Shown one piece after another: positions 29,595 through 37,629 of a DNA stretch of 58,553 nucleotides; positions within the stretch are counted from its first letter, which is position 1, and every line of letters starts with the position of its first letter. Source of the DNA: a virus. A program made the position numbers and the translations under genes. Below the pieces are notes generated by a model. It was not told the DNA's origin, searched no databases, and worked only from the letters and a program-made list of their open reading frames with translations. The DNA lies in the IMG/VR virus record IMGVR_UViG_3300025000_000115, positions 1 through 58,553 of that record, one strand, 5' to 3'.

Positions 29595-29774
29595 ATGAAA
29601 GAAGGACTGAGAAAAATCAGCGACAAATTAGCAACGGCAACAGTAGAGGCAGAGAAGTTTGAAGGCGGCAACAAATCTGCCGGTGTCAGACTCAGGGGTC
29701 TGATGCAGGATATCAAAACGCTGGCAACCGAAGTGCGAGGAGTCGTACTGGCTGCTACTAAAGGGGGTAAGTAA
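29595..29774 (+). CDS. Histone H1-like (Hc1-type) protein
   Basis: This is a 59 aa protein with AGGAGG eight bases before its ATG, missed by longer-ORF searches. The core EAEKFEGGNKSAGVRLRG then LMQDIKTLATEVR follows the pattern of bacterial histone H1-like Hc1 proteins (GNKAAxxRxR...KLxKxAKxxR), which bind DNA and resemble eukaryotic linker histones. The N-terminus is a short basic helix (KEGLRKISDKLATATV). It would bind phage or host DNA and perhaps organise it. The likeness is judged by eye. Confidence 0.65.
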   Translation: MKEGLRKISDKLATATVEAEKFEGGNKSAGVRLRGLMQDIKTLATEVRGVVLAATKGGK

Positions 29775-29777
29775 CCG

Positions 29778-30833
29778 ATGAGCATCACACTGACAATACC
29801 TGATGACAAGCGGCACATCACTGCTGCTGCTAAATTTTTCGCAGACTTGGCTGACATCGGGCTAATTATCCCGACGTTTGATGGTCAATTTGTAATTACA
29901 CCTGCCGACGTGGAAAAATGTAGCACAATTGCTGGCAAAACAGCAGACGTTATGATTTTTGATGACGTTGAGCACACAGCATCGCCCGTTGACGTTAGTT
30001 CGGCATTCATGGCAACCACAGTGGTCGCGCAGCATCCAACAACCGAATCTCTGCTTACCGGCAACGGAATACCAGAATACGACGGTGTGCCTTTTGACGT
30101 GACGCCACCCACACCAGTACCACCTGCGCCACCCACACCAGTACCACCTGCGCCACCCACACCAGTACCACCTGCGCCACCCGTAACACCACAACCGTTT
30201 GTACCACCCGAACCAACTCGTAATGTCCCTGGTCCCATCGTCAGCGGTGTCAAACTGGATGCAGAAGGCCTGCCGTGGGATCGACGTATTCACGCAAGCA
30301 CCAAGACCCTCCGTCAGTCAGATAACACCTGGAAGCTGATACGCGGTGTGCAGGAAGGATTGGTTGCTAAGGTTAAAGACGAGTTACGAACCGCTATGGG
30401 TCAGGCGGCTCCGGTCGGATCTAACGGCGGTGTAATGGTGCCGACAGAACAATTTAACGCCGGTACGATTCCGCAACATGTAGTCAACCAGATAATCACA
30501 CCGCCAGCACCGCCCACCGGTTTGCCGAATCTCGACAATGACAGTAGTTGGCCTGCACCTCCATCAGTCGTTGAGGACGCCGCACTCGTCACCCCACCGC
30601 CACCAGTGCTTGCTCTCGTCCAGCCACCCGCACCACCTGCTCCACCTGCTGCCGATCCGTTTCCTGAGTTCGTACAATTCTGCACCAGCAATCAGCAATC
30701 TGGCAGACTGGAGTACACAGCCATCGTAAGCACTTGCCAGAAATACGGCATTACTCAACTTCCAATGCTCAACGCTCGTCACGACCTGATACCGACCATT
30801 CGTACTGAGTTGGAGGCTTTATGCAAGTCATAA
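29778..30833 (+). CDS. Proline-rich protein of unknown function
   Basis: This 351 aa protein has an N-terminal folded part (SITLTIPDDKRHITAAAKFF), then proline-rich linkers with three TPVPPAPP repeats near residue 110. A central motif DAEGLPWDRRIHASTKTLRQ, in two turns, also occurs in other phage proteins with no known function, and the C-terminal 60 residues are helical. It is the first large protein of the rightward block and probably works with the DNA-metabolism genes downstream. Confidence 0.7.
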   Translation: MSITLTIPDDKRHITAAAKFFADLADIGLIIPTFDGQFVITPADVEKCSTIAGKTADVMIFDDVEHTASPVDVSSAFMATTVVAQHPTTESLLTGNGIPEYDGVPFDVTPPTPVPPAPPTPVPPAPPTPVPPAPPVTPQPFVPPEPTRNVPGPIVSGVKLDAEGLPWDRRIHASTKTLRQSDNTWKLIRGVQEGLVAKVKDELRTAMGQAAPVGSNGGVMVPTEQFNAGTIPQHVVNQIITPPAPPTGLPNLDNDSSWPAPPSVVEDAALVTPPPPVLALVQPPAPPAPPAADPFPEFVQFCTSNQQSGRLEYTAIVSTCQKYGITQLPMLNARHDLIPTIRTELEALCKS

Positions 30834-31204
30834 TGGGTAACATAACGACACAATTAGACGTTCACCGATCAAAAAGTATTATCATTACCGGGGGGAAGGG
30901 GACTGGTAAAACCATACTCGCTACACAGCTGGCTAAGTTTATCGGCGGACCATATATATTTGTCAGCGAACAGGATGTTAAAAAAGATAAATTTATTTTT
31001 GCGAGTAAACCGAGCACTGTTATTATTGAGGATTGCAAGAATTTAGACGTTCTTTACGGGCTGACCTGTAGTGAGACTGTGATGTGTCATCGTAAGGGTA
31101 AAGAACCAAAAGAAATGATCACGCCACATATTATATGCACGAGTGAGCTCCGTACAATGAACAGCAGTCCTCGGTTTATTGTTATTGATTTGGGGGGTTA
31201 TTAA
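30821..31204 (+). CDS. P-loop ATPase-like small protein
   Basis: This 127 aa protein has a clear Walker A (IIITGGKGTGKTILATQ, GxxGxGKT) at about residues 21-37, a strand ending in an acidic pair (TVIIEDCKNL, Walker B-like) and further strands (HIICTSELR; FIVIDLG). It is too short for a full helicase and looks like a compact ATPase or kinase-fold protein. It overlaps the preceding gene by 13 bases and ends at the start of the DUF2800 gene. Confidence 0.75.
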   Translation: MQVIMGNITTQLDVHRSKSIIITGGKGTGKTILATQLAKFIGGPYIFVSEQDVKKDKFIFASKPSTVIIEDCKNLDVLYGLTCSETVMCHRKGKEPKEMITPHIICTSELRTMNSSPRFIVIDLGGY

Positions 31205-32385
31205 TGACTTCACCAGCACCTGTGACGGACAGACCGATATCACCTCCAGCGCCCGCACCAGCACACGCTCGGCTCAGTCCATCAGCCGCGTCACGGTGGG
31301 TCAAGTGTCCCGGTAGTGTTCCGCTTGCTGCCAGATTTCCTGAAACCGGTTGTTCTGACGCGGCTGAAGAGGGAACAGCAAGCCATTGGATCGGCAGCGA
31401 GACTCTGAGCGGTCGCGGCAAGGCTGTCGGTGCCTGGGTGGGTGTCAAAGCGCCGAACGGCATTGTGATTGACATGGAAATGGTTGACGGTGCGTATGTT
31501 TATGTCGAAGCCGTCAAACAGGCAGCAGGCGTACAGCAGGTGTTGACGGTCGAGCAACCTGTGACCTGCATGCCGGTTCATCCTGAATGTTGGGGAACAC
31601 CCGACCTGTTCTACTGGTCAGCAGGCGGTAAAGAGCTACATGTTTGGGATTATAAATACGGTTACGGAATAGTCGAGCCGTATGAAAACTGGCAGTTGAT
31701 TTGCTATGCTGCCGGAATAATGACCGGTCTTACCGGCGATCAGGACCGGCAAACGACTGTCTGTCTGCACATTGTCCAGCCGCGACCGTTCCACCGTGAT
31801 GGTGCTGTCAGGGAATGGCGAATAAACGGGGCCGACCTGCGTGGTTACATCAATCGTCTGTCGCTTGCTGCTCACCAGGCAGTCTCAGCAACACCTTGCA
31901 CGGCGTCCGGTGCTCATTGCCGGTACTGTGCTGCACGTCACGCCTGTCCGACACTTGCTCTGTCGTGTTACGCTGCAATCGATTATATTGGTCAGGCGCA
32001 ACCGGAAGAGTTGACAGTCGAAGCAATGGCAATGGAATACAAGGTGCTGGAGCGTATCAGTGTGCTGATTAAATCCCGATTGTCGGCTCACGAGTCGCGT
32101 ATGATCGGCATGATTAAAGCGGGTGGCTCGGTGCCTGGTTACACAATCGATTACGGAACCGGCCACGCTAAGTGGACTAAACCGGTAGCTGAAATAATCG
32201 CTCTCGGCAAGATGATGGGTCTGGAACTTGCCGCCGAACCACAGGCGGTCACACCTGCAAAGGCGATTAAAGCAGGATTGGACGAAGTATTGGTCAAGGC
32301 GTACAGTGAGCGACCGCAAACAGGCATGAAATTGCTGGCTGTCGGTAACTCGCTGGCTAACAGAGTATTTGGGGTGAGCGTATGA
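31204..32385 (+). CDS. DUF2800 Cas4/RecB-like nuclease
   Basis: This 393 aa protein starts RLSPSAASRWVKCPGS with the first Cys. It has the catalytic motifs CWGTPDLF and HVWDYKYGYG (D and D-x-K of the PD-(D/E)XK fold). Near residue 236 a CTASGAHCRYCAARHACP cluster, with three further Cys, could hold an iron-sulfur cluster as in Cas4/AddB. It is the standard partner of DUF2815 in phage replication modules. The overlap with the preceding stop is one base. Confidence 0.93.
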   Translation: MTSPAPVTDRPISPPAPAPAHARLSPSAASRWVKCPGSVPLAARFPETGCSDAAEEGTASHWIGSETLSGRGKAVGAWVGVKAPNGIVIDMEMVDGAYVYVEAVKQAAGVQQVLTVEQPVTCMPVHPECWGTPDLFYWSAGGKELHVWDYKYGYGIVEPYENWQLICYAAGIMTGLTGDQDRQTTVCLHIVQPRPFHRDGAVREWRINGADLRGYINRLSLAAHQAVSATPCTASGAHCRYCAARHACPTLALSCYAAIDYIGQAQPEELTVEAMAMEYKVLERISVLIKSRLSAHESRMIGMIKAGGSVPGYTIDYGTGHAKWTKPVAEIIALGKMMGLELAAEPQAVTPAKAIKAGLDEVLVKAYSERPQTGMKLLAVGNSLANRVFGVSV

Positions 32386-32618
32386 GAGCAACAAGCACCA
32401 CCACTGTGATTTTGGAGATGTCAGAAAATGAAGCGGCATGGTTAATAGGTCAGTTGGAACAGGCGGCAATTGATTCGCCACCAAGCGTGCTACATCATGA
32501 TTTAGCTGAACAGCTCAAATATGTACTACCTAATTCAGCCAAATCATCTGTTGCACCAGCCTGTGCACCTGCAAGCCGCATTAACCGGTCAACCCGGTCA
32601 GGAGGAACACAATTATGA
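32382..32618 (+). CDS. Hypothetical 78 aa protein
   Basis: The protein has a helical segment (MSENEAAWLIGQLEQAAIDS) and a Ser/Pro/Ala-rich end. The start overlaps the stop of the DUF2800 gene and its stop overlaps the start of the ssDNA-binding protein. No family is recognised. Confidence 0.6.
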   Translation: MRATSTTTVILEMSENEAAWLIGQLEQAAIDSPPSVLHHDLAEQLKYVLPNSAKSSVAPACAPASRINRSTRSGGTQL

Positions 32619-33463
32619 TGCACGGAACAGACCATGTAATAACCGGTAATGCTATTGTCGTATGGGACGGCATTACCAAACCGGAAACCATGAAGAACGG
32701 TCAGCCGCTGGCTAAGCCTCAGTACAGCTTGAAACTGGCACTTCGAGCGAACGACCCTTGTCTTGCCGAAATTGACGCAATAGCTAAATCAGCACTTCAG
32801 GCGTCCAAGTGGAAAGGTGTCATGCCTCATGGCGGTTCCTGGCCCCTTGCAAACGCTAACCCGCAGATTGCCGATGGTGCGCTTAACGGTATGATAACCA
32901 TTAACCCGAAAACCAGTCAGCAGGACATTACGCAGAAAGTCTATGATGCAAACGGTCAGCCGCTTAACCCGATGGCGTATGCGAGGATGCTTTACCCTGG
33001 AGCCGTGGTCCAGGTAATTATTCACGCGTTTGACTTCGATAACGTGCAGAAGGGTATTTCACTCGGTCTGGACGGTATCAGGATCGTTGACGCCGCAGCA
33101 CCTGCTCTGAATATTGGCGCGTCAATGCCTGCCAGTGAGGTTGCATCGGCGTTCGGCGCTGCTCCGGTAGCCGCACCTCAACCACCGGTATTCACGCCGC
33201 CTGTCGGTCAGCCCCCAGTGTACCAGCAGCCACCTGTCGGGTATTCAGCACCGCAGCCACCGGTATTCACGCCGCCGGTGTACCAGCAGCCCACTGCTCC
33301 TGCACCTCCGATGCCGCCGATTACGCCTGCACCTGACTTCTTGGCACCCCCAATACCACCTGCTCACCAGATGACCGCTGCTGCAAATGGTGCGAGCTAC
33401 GAACAGCTTGTGGCTATTGGCTGGACTGACGCGACACTCAGACAGCACGGCATGATGATTTAA
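32615..33463 (+). CDS. DUF2815 ssDNA-binding protein
   Basis: This 282 aa protein has the family's start (ITGNAIVVWDGITKPETMKNG, in two turns) and body with OB-fold strands (GAVVQVIIHAFDFDNV; KGISLGLDGIRIVD). A Pro/Gln-rich linker with PPVFTPP repeats follows, and a short C-terminal motif LVAIGWTDATLRQHGMMI ends it. DUF2815 proteins are T7 gp2.5-like ssDNA-binding proteins. The long linker separates the core from the interaction tip. Confidence 0.9.
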   Translation: MMHGTDHVITGNAIVVWDGITKPETMKNGQPLAKPQYSLKLALRANDPCLAEIDAIAKSALQASKWKGVMPHGGSWPLANANPQIADGALNGMITINPKTSQQDITQKVYDANGQPLNPMAYARMLYPGAVVQVIIHAFDFDNVQKGISLGLDGIRIVDAAAPALNIGASMPASEVASAFGAAPVAAPQPPVFTPPVGQPPVYQQPPVGYSAPQPPVFTPPVYQQPTAPAPPMPPITPAPDFLAPPIPPAHQMTAAANGASYEQLVAIGWTDATLRQHGMMI

Positions 33464-33469
33464 TTACAC

Positions 33470-33495
33470 AGCGGCAGGTTGTCACACCTGCCGCT
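33470..33495 (+). terminator. Hairpin after the ssDNA-binding gene (weak terminator)
   Basis: A 10 bp perfect stem AGCGGCAGGT/ACCTGCCGCT with a six-base loop begins six bases after the stop codon. There is no T tract, so it may attenuate or protect the 3' end. The stem is almost the same as the terminator at 1553-1583. Confidence 0.5.
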
Positions 33496-33515
33496 AATTA
33501 CCTGGAGGTAACAGC

Positions 33516-33668
33516 ATGACACTCGAAGAAGCAAAACGATACGACGCGCACGGACAGGCGCACACCAGCTACGTGGATCGATGGTTTGAGGAACGGCTAC
33601 GGGACTGTCGTAAACGTGGTGCTGCTGCACGCTTACGGGCTAGTCGTCTGGTGGGAGGTGGGGAGTGA
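33516..33668 (+). CDS. Hypothetical basic 50 aa protein
   Basis: ATG at 33516 follows TGGAGG. The protein is helical and Arg-rich (DRWFEERLRDCRKRGAAARL). Its TGA overlaps the GTG start of the next gene, so the two are coupled. It is too short for the usual cut-off but well placed. The function is unknown. Confidence 0.6.
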   Translation: MTLEEAKRYDAHGQAHTSYVDRWFEERLRDCRKRGAAARLRASRLVGGGE

Positions 33669-34054
33669 ACGCCGACACATTTAATGAGCTGTTGGAACGC
33701 AAATTAGCTGACAGCCGCACCGTGCTTGCAAGTAAGGCGACTGAATACAGTCACGGCGGCGACCGTCTGAGTAACTTCAAACGTGCCGCCGGAATGCTCA
33801 ATTGTGAACCGGAAGCTGCCCTGCTTGCCTTCGTGACTAAACACATCACTGCTCTATATGACTTTGTAGCTACTCTGCCAGACGGTAATATTACGCTGGA
33901 ACAGTGGGCTGAGAAGACCGGCGACATCCGTAATTACATGATTCTGCTGGACGGTCTGATTGAAGAGCGGATGGTGTGCGTTGATCGGTCGTCCTGTGGG
34001 TGGTACAACGGCCAGAAAATACTAAACAAGGAGGTTACAGATGCAACTGATTAA
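33665..34054 (+). CDS. MazG-like/DUF nucleotide-modification-associated protein
   Basis: This is a 129 aa helical protein starting with GTG. It carries TEYSHGGDRLSNFKRA then CEPEAALLAFVTKHITALYDF and GDIRNYMILLDGLI. This pattern, with aspartates spaced along helices, is that of small phage proteins related to all-alpha NTP pyrophosphohydrolases. It could act on nucleotides, as suggested by the neighbouring ThyX and polymerase. The assignment is by general pattern and is moderate at best. Confidence 0.55.
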   Translation: MNADTFNELLERKLADSRTVLASKATEYSHGGDRLSNFKRAAGMLNCEPEAALLAFVTKHITALYDFVATLPDGNITLEQWAEKTGDIRNYMILLDGLIEERMVCVDRSSCGWYNGQKILNKEVTDATD

Positions 34055-34685
34055 ACCGTCTATCAAATTGGAGTTCGTTACTCCCGATGCTCTGCGACTT
34101 ATAGAGACTGCTGGTCGCACCTGTTACAAGTCAGAAGATAAAATAACATCTGGTTCTGCCATTGATTTTGTGCAGATGATTCTAAAACGCGGTCACGATT
34201 CGGTATTGGAACACTGTAACGCAACCGTTCGATTCATTTGTGATCGTGGCGTGTCACATGAGATTGTGCGCCACCGAATAGCCAGTTTTAGTCAGGAGAG
34301 CACGAGGTATTGCGACTATGAAAGTGGGCATGTTGCTTTTATAATTCCGCCCTGGGTAACAATACCTGCTGGCATATATGTCCCTGGGGAATGCCCATCC
34401 AGTAACAACGAAGATTACGAATGGTTTAATGCTATGTGGGACGCTCGTTGTCGTTACAAGACTCTCCGCGAACACGGCTGGAAACCAGAACAGGCACGCA
34501 GTGTGTTGCCGAACAGCCTCAAAACTGAAATTGTGATGACGGGAAATTTCCGCGAGTGGCGGCACTTTTTTAGACTGCGTTCGTCGGCAATATCATTGGC
34601 AGCACATCCACAAATGCGCGAGGTTGCTGATTTGGCACTTGCCGAAATGCGTCAACAAGTGCGTGTTGTCTTTAGTGACCTATGA
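34041..34685 (+). CDS. thyX: Flavin-dependent thymidylate synthase ThyX
   Basis: This 214 aa enzyme makes dTMP from dUMP using methylene-tetrahydrofolate and FAD. The ThyX signature RHRIASFSQESTRY is at 77-90, HDSVLEHCNATVRF supplies the FAD/dUMP-binding histidine region, and the C-terminal SLAAHPQMREVADL matches the family. The flavin signature is complete. It overlaps the preceding gene by 14 bases and directly precedes the polymerase, feeding dTTP to phage replication. Confidence 0.96.
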   Translation: MQLIKPSIKLEFVTPDALRLIETAGRTCYKSEDKITSGSAIDFVQMILKRGHDSVLEHCNATVRFICDRGVSHEIVRHRIASFSQESTRYCDYESGHVAFIIPPWVTIPAGIYVPGECPSSNNEDYEWFNAMWDARCRYKTLREHGWKPEQARSVLPNSLKTEIVMTGNFREWRHFFRLRSSAISLAAHPQMREVADLALAEMRQQVRVVFSDL

Positions 34686-36703
34686 CAACACCTGCCGACT
34701 ACATATACGACATCGAGTCTTACTGTAACATCTTCACGCTCGCCATCAAACAGGCGGGTGCCGACCACCGCTGGCTATTTGAGATAAGCGACCGGCGCAA
34801 CGACGTACAGGCTCTCTGCGCGTTTATGCAGACGCTCCGCACCTGGAACAGCAGGATGGTCGGATTCAATAACCTTGGATTTGACTATCCTGTACTCCAC
34901 TCGATCCTGATGCGACCTGACCAGGCGACTGCTTACTCCATCAACCAGACCGTACAGTACATAATCAATAAACCTCACGAAGATCGGTTTGGTCATATCA
35001 TTTACGACCGCGACCAGATCGTGCCGCAACTCGACCTGTTTAAGATTCACCATTTCGACAATAAATCAAAATATACCAGTCTGAAGATACTTGAATTTAA
35101 TATGCGGTCTGATAGCATCCAGGATTTACCGTATAAACCCGGCAGCACACTGACCAGCGAACAAATGGAATTGCTGATCCAGTACAACTGGCACGATGTC
35201 GAACAGACTGAAGCGTTCTACTGGTACAGCATCGACGCCATACGGTTCAGAGAGGAACTGTCGGCTAAATACGGTCGGTCTTTCATTAACCACAACGACA
35301 CGAAGATCGGCAAAGATTATTTTATCATGCGTCTGGAAGAGGCGTCACCGGGGGCGTGTTATGACAGCTCCAGCGGCTCCCGGCGTCCACGCCAGACTAT
35401 CAGGCAGCAGATACGGCTTGCTGACGTGGTGCTGCCTTACGTGCAGTTTCAGCGACCGGAGTTCACCGCTGTAGCAAACTGGTTTAAAGCACAGGTGATC
35501 GGCGGCAAACAGGTCGAAGAACTGGACAAAGAAGCGACAGACGACCTGAAGATTAAGGGTATTTTCACAAAGATATCTGAAAATGAATTGGGAGAACTGG
35601 CACAATATTCACAATTTGAAAAGCACAAGGTCGGTGGTAGTAGGCGGGTTAAAACACTTAATTGTGTTGTTGACGGATTTCAATTTAACTTCGGTGCCGG
35701 TGGGCTGCACGGCAGTGTGACCAGTCAGACGGTCAGCAGTGATGACACACATATAATCTTGGATTTGGATGTTGCAAGCTACTACCCGAATATTGCCATA
35801 GCAAACGACTTCTATCCTCAACATTATAGTCAGTTATTTTGCCGTATTTACAAAGACGTGTACGAACAGCGGAAAACTTACAAGAAGGGCACACCGGAAA
35901 ACGCCATGCTGAAGCTGGCATTGAATGGTGTTTATGGCGACTCGAATAACAAATATTCAGTCTTCCTCGACACGCAGTACACCATGCTCATAACGATTAA
36001 CGGCCAATTGTTACTCTGCATGTTGGCCGAACAGTTAATGCGTGTACCCGGTCTGCAAATGATTCAAGCCAACACTGACGGTCTGACGGTACGCGTCCCA
36101 CGTTCTGCTCACGAACACGTTGGCACTGTCTGCAAGTGGTGGGAAGGATTCACTCGATTACAGCTGGAAGAAGTTGTTTACGAGCATGTCCATATCAGGG
36201 ACTGTAATGGTTATCTCGGTAGATATGCCGACGGCAAGATCAAACGCAAGGGACCGTACCGCAGCGTGTTTAATCCACCGGCAATTAATATCAGTGTCGG
36301 CGATCTTGAATGGCACCAGGACCACTCGGCGCTGGTTGTACCAATGGCCGTTGAGTCGGCACTGATTCACGGTGAGCCGGTGCGGTCGTTCATCTACAAC
36401 CACGACAATATTCACGACTTCATGCTGAGAACCAAAGTACCACGTAGCAGTCGGTTGGAACTGGACGGTCGAATCGTGCAGAACATAACTCGCTATTACG
36501 TATCTCGGTCGGGTGACCCGTTAGTTAAAATAATGCCACCCTTGGCTAAGAAGCCTGGAGTCGAACGCCGAATAGGTATTTGCGTGGGGCGGAACGTCAG
36601 CGAGTGCAACGACATCCAGCAAGCAGTCGGAACGGATATTGACTTCGAGTATTACATCAGTGAGGCGGAAAAGCTGTTAAAACCATTACAGGGAGGGGTT
36701 TAG
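34682..36703 (+). CDS. Family B DNA polymerase
   Basis: This 673 aa protein has the exonuclease-I motif IYDIES (residues 8-13), polymerase motif A DLDVASYYPNI (about 358-370, DxxSxYP), motif B LKLALNGVYGDSNN (about 409-420) and motif C with NTDGL in place of DTDSL (about 462-470). The altered motif C still has one of the two aspartates. It replicates the phage DNA with the prim-pol and helicases of the leftward block. It overlaps the ThyX stop by four bases. Small size and motif C suggest a divergent phage group. Confidence 0.94.
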   Translation: MTTPADYIYDIESYCNIFTLAIKQAGADHRWLFEISDRRNDVQALCAFMQTLRTWNSRMVGFNNLGFDYPVLHSILMRPDQATAYSINQTVQYIINKPHEDRFGHIIYDRDQIVPQLDLFKIHHFDNKSKYTSLKILEFNMRSDSIQDLPYKPGSTLTSEQMELLIQYNWHDVEQTEAFYWYSIDAIRFREELSAKYGRSFINHNDTKIGKDYFIMRLEEASPGACYDSSSGSRRPRQTIRQQIRLADVVLPYVQFQRPEFTAVANWFKAQVIGGKQVEELDKEATDDLKIKGIFTKISENELGELAQYSQFEKHKVGGSRRVKTLNCVVDGFQFNFGAGGLHGSVTSQTVSSDDTHIILDLDVASYYPNIAIANDFYPQHYSQLFCRIYKDVYEQRKTYKKGTPENAMLKLALNGVYGDSNNKYSVFLDTQYTMLITINGQLLLCMLAEQLMRVPGLQMIQANTDGLTVRVPRSAHEHVGTVCKWWEGFTRLQLEEVVYEHVHIRDCNGYLGRYADGKIKRKGPYRSVFNPPAINISVGDLEWHQDHSALVVPMAVESALIHGEPVRSFIYNHDNIHDFMLRTKVPRSSRLELDGRIVQNITRYYVSRSGDPLVKIMPPLAKKPGVERRIGICVGRNVSECNDIQQAVGTDIDFEYYISEAEKLLKPLQGGV

Positions 36704-36704
36704 T

Positions 36705-37022
36705 ATGAGTCATAGAGATGTCTGTCTAGTAACCACCGTAGAGGAAGCGACACAGTGGTTGGAAATGTATCGTCACACGTTGGGATTTGACGCACAGGCG
36801 TTGCGGGTGATTGAGATATTGGAGTCAGCACTGGACAACGATGTGCCGAAACTGGAAGGTCAGGTGGAAGAGCTGAACGATCAGATAACCGAGCTGAACG
36901 AACAGATAACCGAGCTGAACGAACGCATCGAAACAATCAAGTCAGCAGCATCTGACTGGACTGAATACGTTATTGAAGACAACGCGCCACACAGTCTGAC
37001 TAAACATCTGGAAGATTTGTAA
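36705..37022 (+). CDS. Coiled-coil protein
   Basis: This 105 aa acidic protein is mostly helical. A heptad stretch (LNDQITELNEQITELNER) contains three near-identical 7-residue repeats also visible in the DNA. No enzyme motif is seen. It is the last gene of the rightward block, ending just before the terminator hairpin. Confidence 0.7.
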   Translation: MSHRDVCLVTTVEEATQWLEMYRHTLGFDAQALRVIEILESALDNDVPKLEGQVEELNDQITELNEQITELNERIETIKSAASDWTEYVIEDNAPHSLTKHLEDL

Positions 37023-37064
37023 AAAAGCGGCGATACGTCAAGGAGGTACTGCCCGTATCGCCGC
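37021..37064 (-). terminator. Strong terminator between convergent operons
   Basis: A perfect 11 bp stem GCGGCGATACG/CGTATCGCCGC (37027-37037 and 37054-37064) with a 16-base loop is followed by six T on the minus strand and preceded by TAAAAAA on the plus. It ends the late leftward operon and probably also the rightward one. Confidence 0.88.
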
Positions 37065-37073
37065 ACCACAATT

Positions 37074-37253
37074 TTACGGCATTGCTGATATCGGGACCGT
37101 GTTACCATCCGCCTGAATCGGCATGGTGTCAACGGTCTTGTCCAGCACGATGTTGATAGTCAAGTCGCCTGTGCCGCATTTAAAAACTTCTACTGGTACG
37201 GTCATGCAGCCGCCAAACATTGTGAGCATTAAAACAAGCATTAAGTATTTCAT
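37074..37253 (-). CDS. 59 aa lipoprotein, last gene of the late operon
   Basis: ATG at 37253 after GGAGG begins a signal peptide (KYLMLVLMLTMFGG) with the lipobox FGGC, so Cys16 would be lipidated and the protein anchored in a membrane. The mature part is about 43 residues. It is placed after the lysis genes, where Rz1-type spanin lipoproteins are often found, but no Rz partner is visible. Too short for the usual cut-off. Confidence 0.65.
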   Translation of the reverse strand: MKYLMLVLMLTMFGGCMTVPVEVFKCGTGDLTINIVLDKTVDTMPIQADGNTVPISAMP

Positions 37254-37263
37254 GGTGCCTCCT

Positions 37264-37629
37264 TCAGTAGTTGCTGCCTACTCCAAGCCACGCGCCTATC
37301 CTGACTCCGATATATCCGATTTGCTTTGTAATCCACCAGCTCGTTGTTCCAACGTCCTCCCTGAATTGTTCATCTGCGAACTTTCTTTCTTCATCGTTCC
37401 GGGCTTTCCCGCAACGGTAATCATGCAGGCAACTTGCTATCGGATGGTTGTGGCGCGGGAAGATTGGGCGCACTAAAAACGGTGTCGAGTTGCCATCCCA
37501 CTCGAAATCAACAGGGACTATATCTATTGAACCGTCGGGCATGAGGCATGGCATAGGATAGTCGAGAGCGCGGCCGTCATCGGTGCCGGGGATATTTCTC
37601 ATATGGATTATTTGCCCTGTCGTCATCAC
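37264..37629 (-). CDS. DUF1353 family protein
   Basis: This 121 aa protein has the DUF1353 pattern VDFEWDGNSTPF then PIFPRHNHPIASCLHDYRCGKA and a helical RNDEERKFADEQF. The C-terminus has a hydrophobic segment (WWITKQIGYIGVRIGAWLG). Its function is unknown; phage members often neighbour lysis genes, as here. It overlaps the upstream gene by four bases (ATG at 37629 or 37626). Confidence 0.82.
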   Translation of the reverse strand: MMTTGQIIHMRNIPGTDDGRALDYPMPCLMPDGSIDIVPVDFEWDGNSTPFLVRPIFPRHNHPIASCLHDYRCGKARNDEERKFADEQFREDVGTTSWWITKQIGYIGVRIGAWLGVGSNY

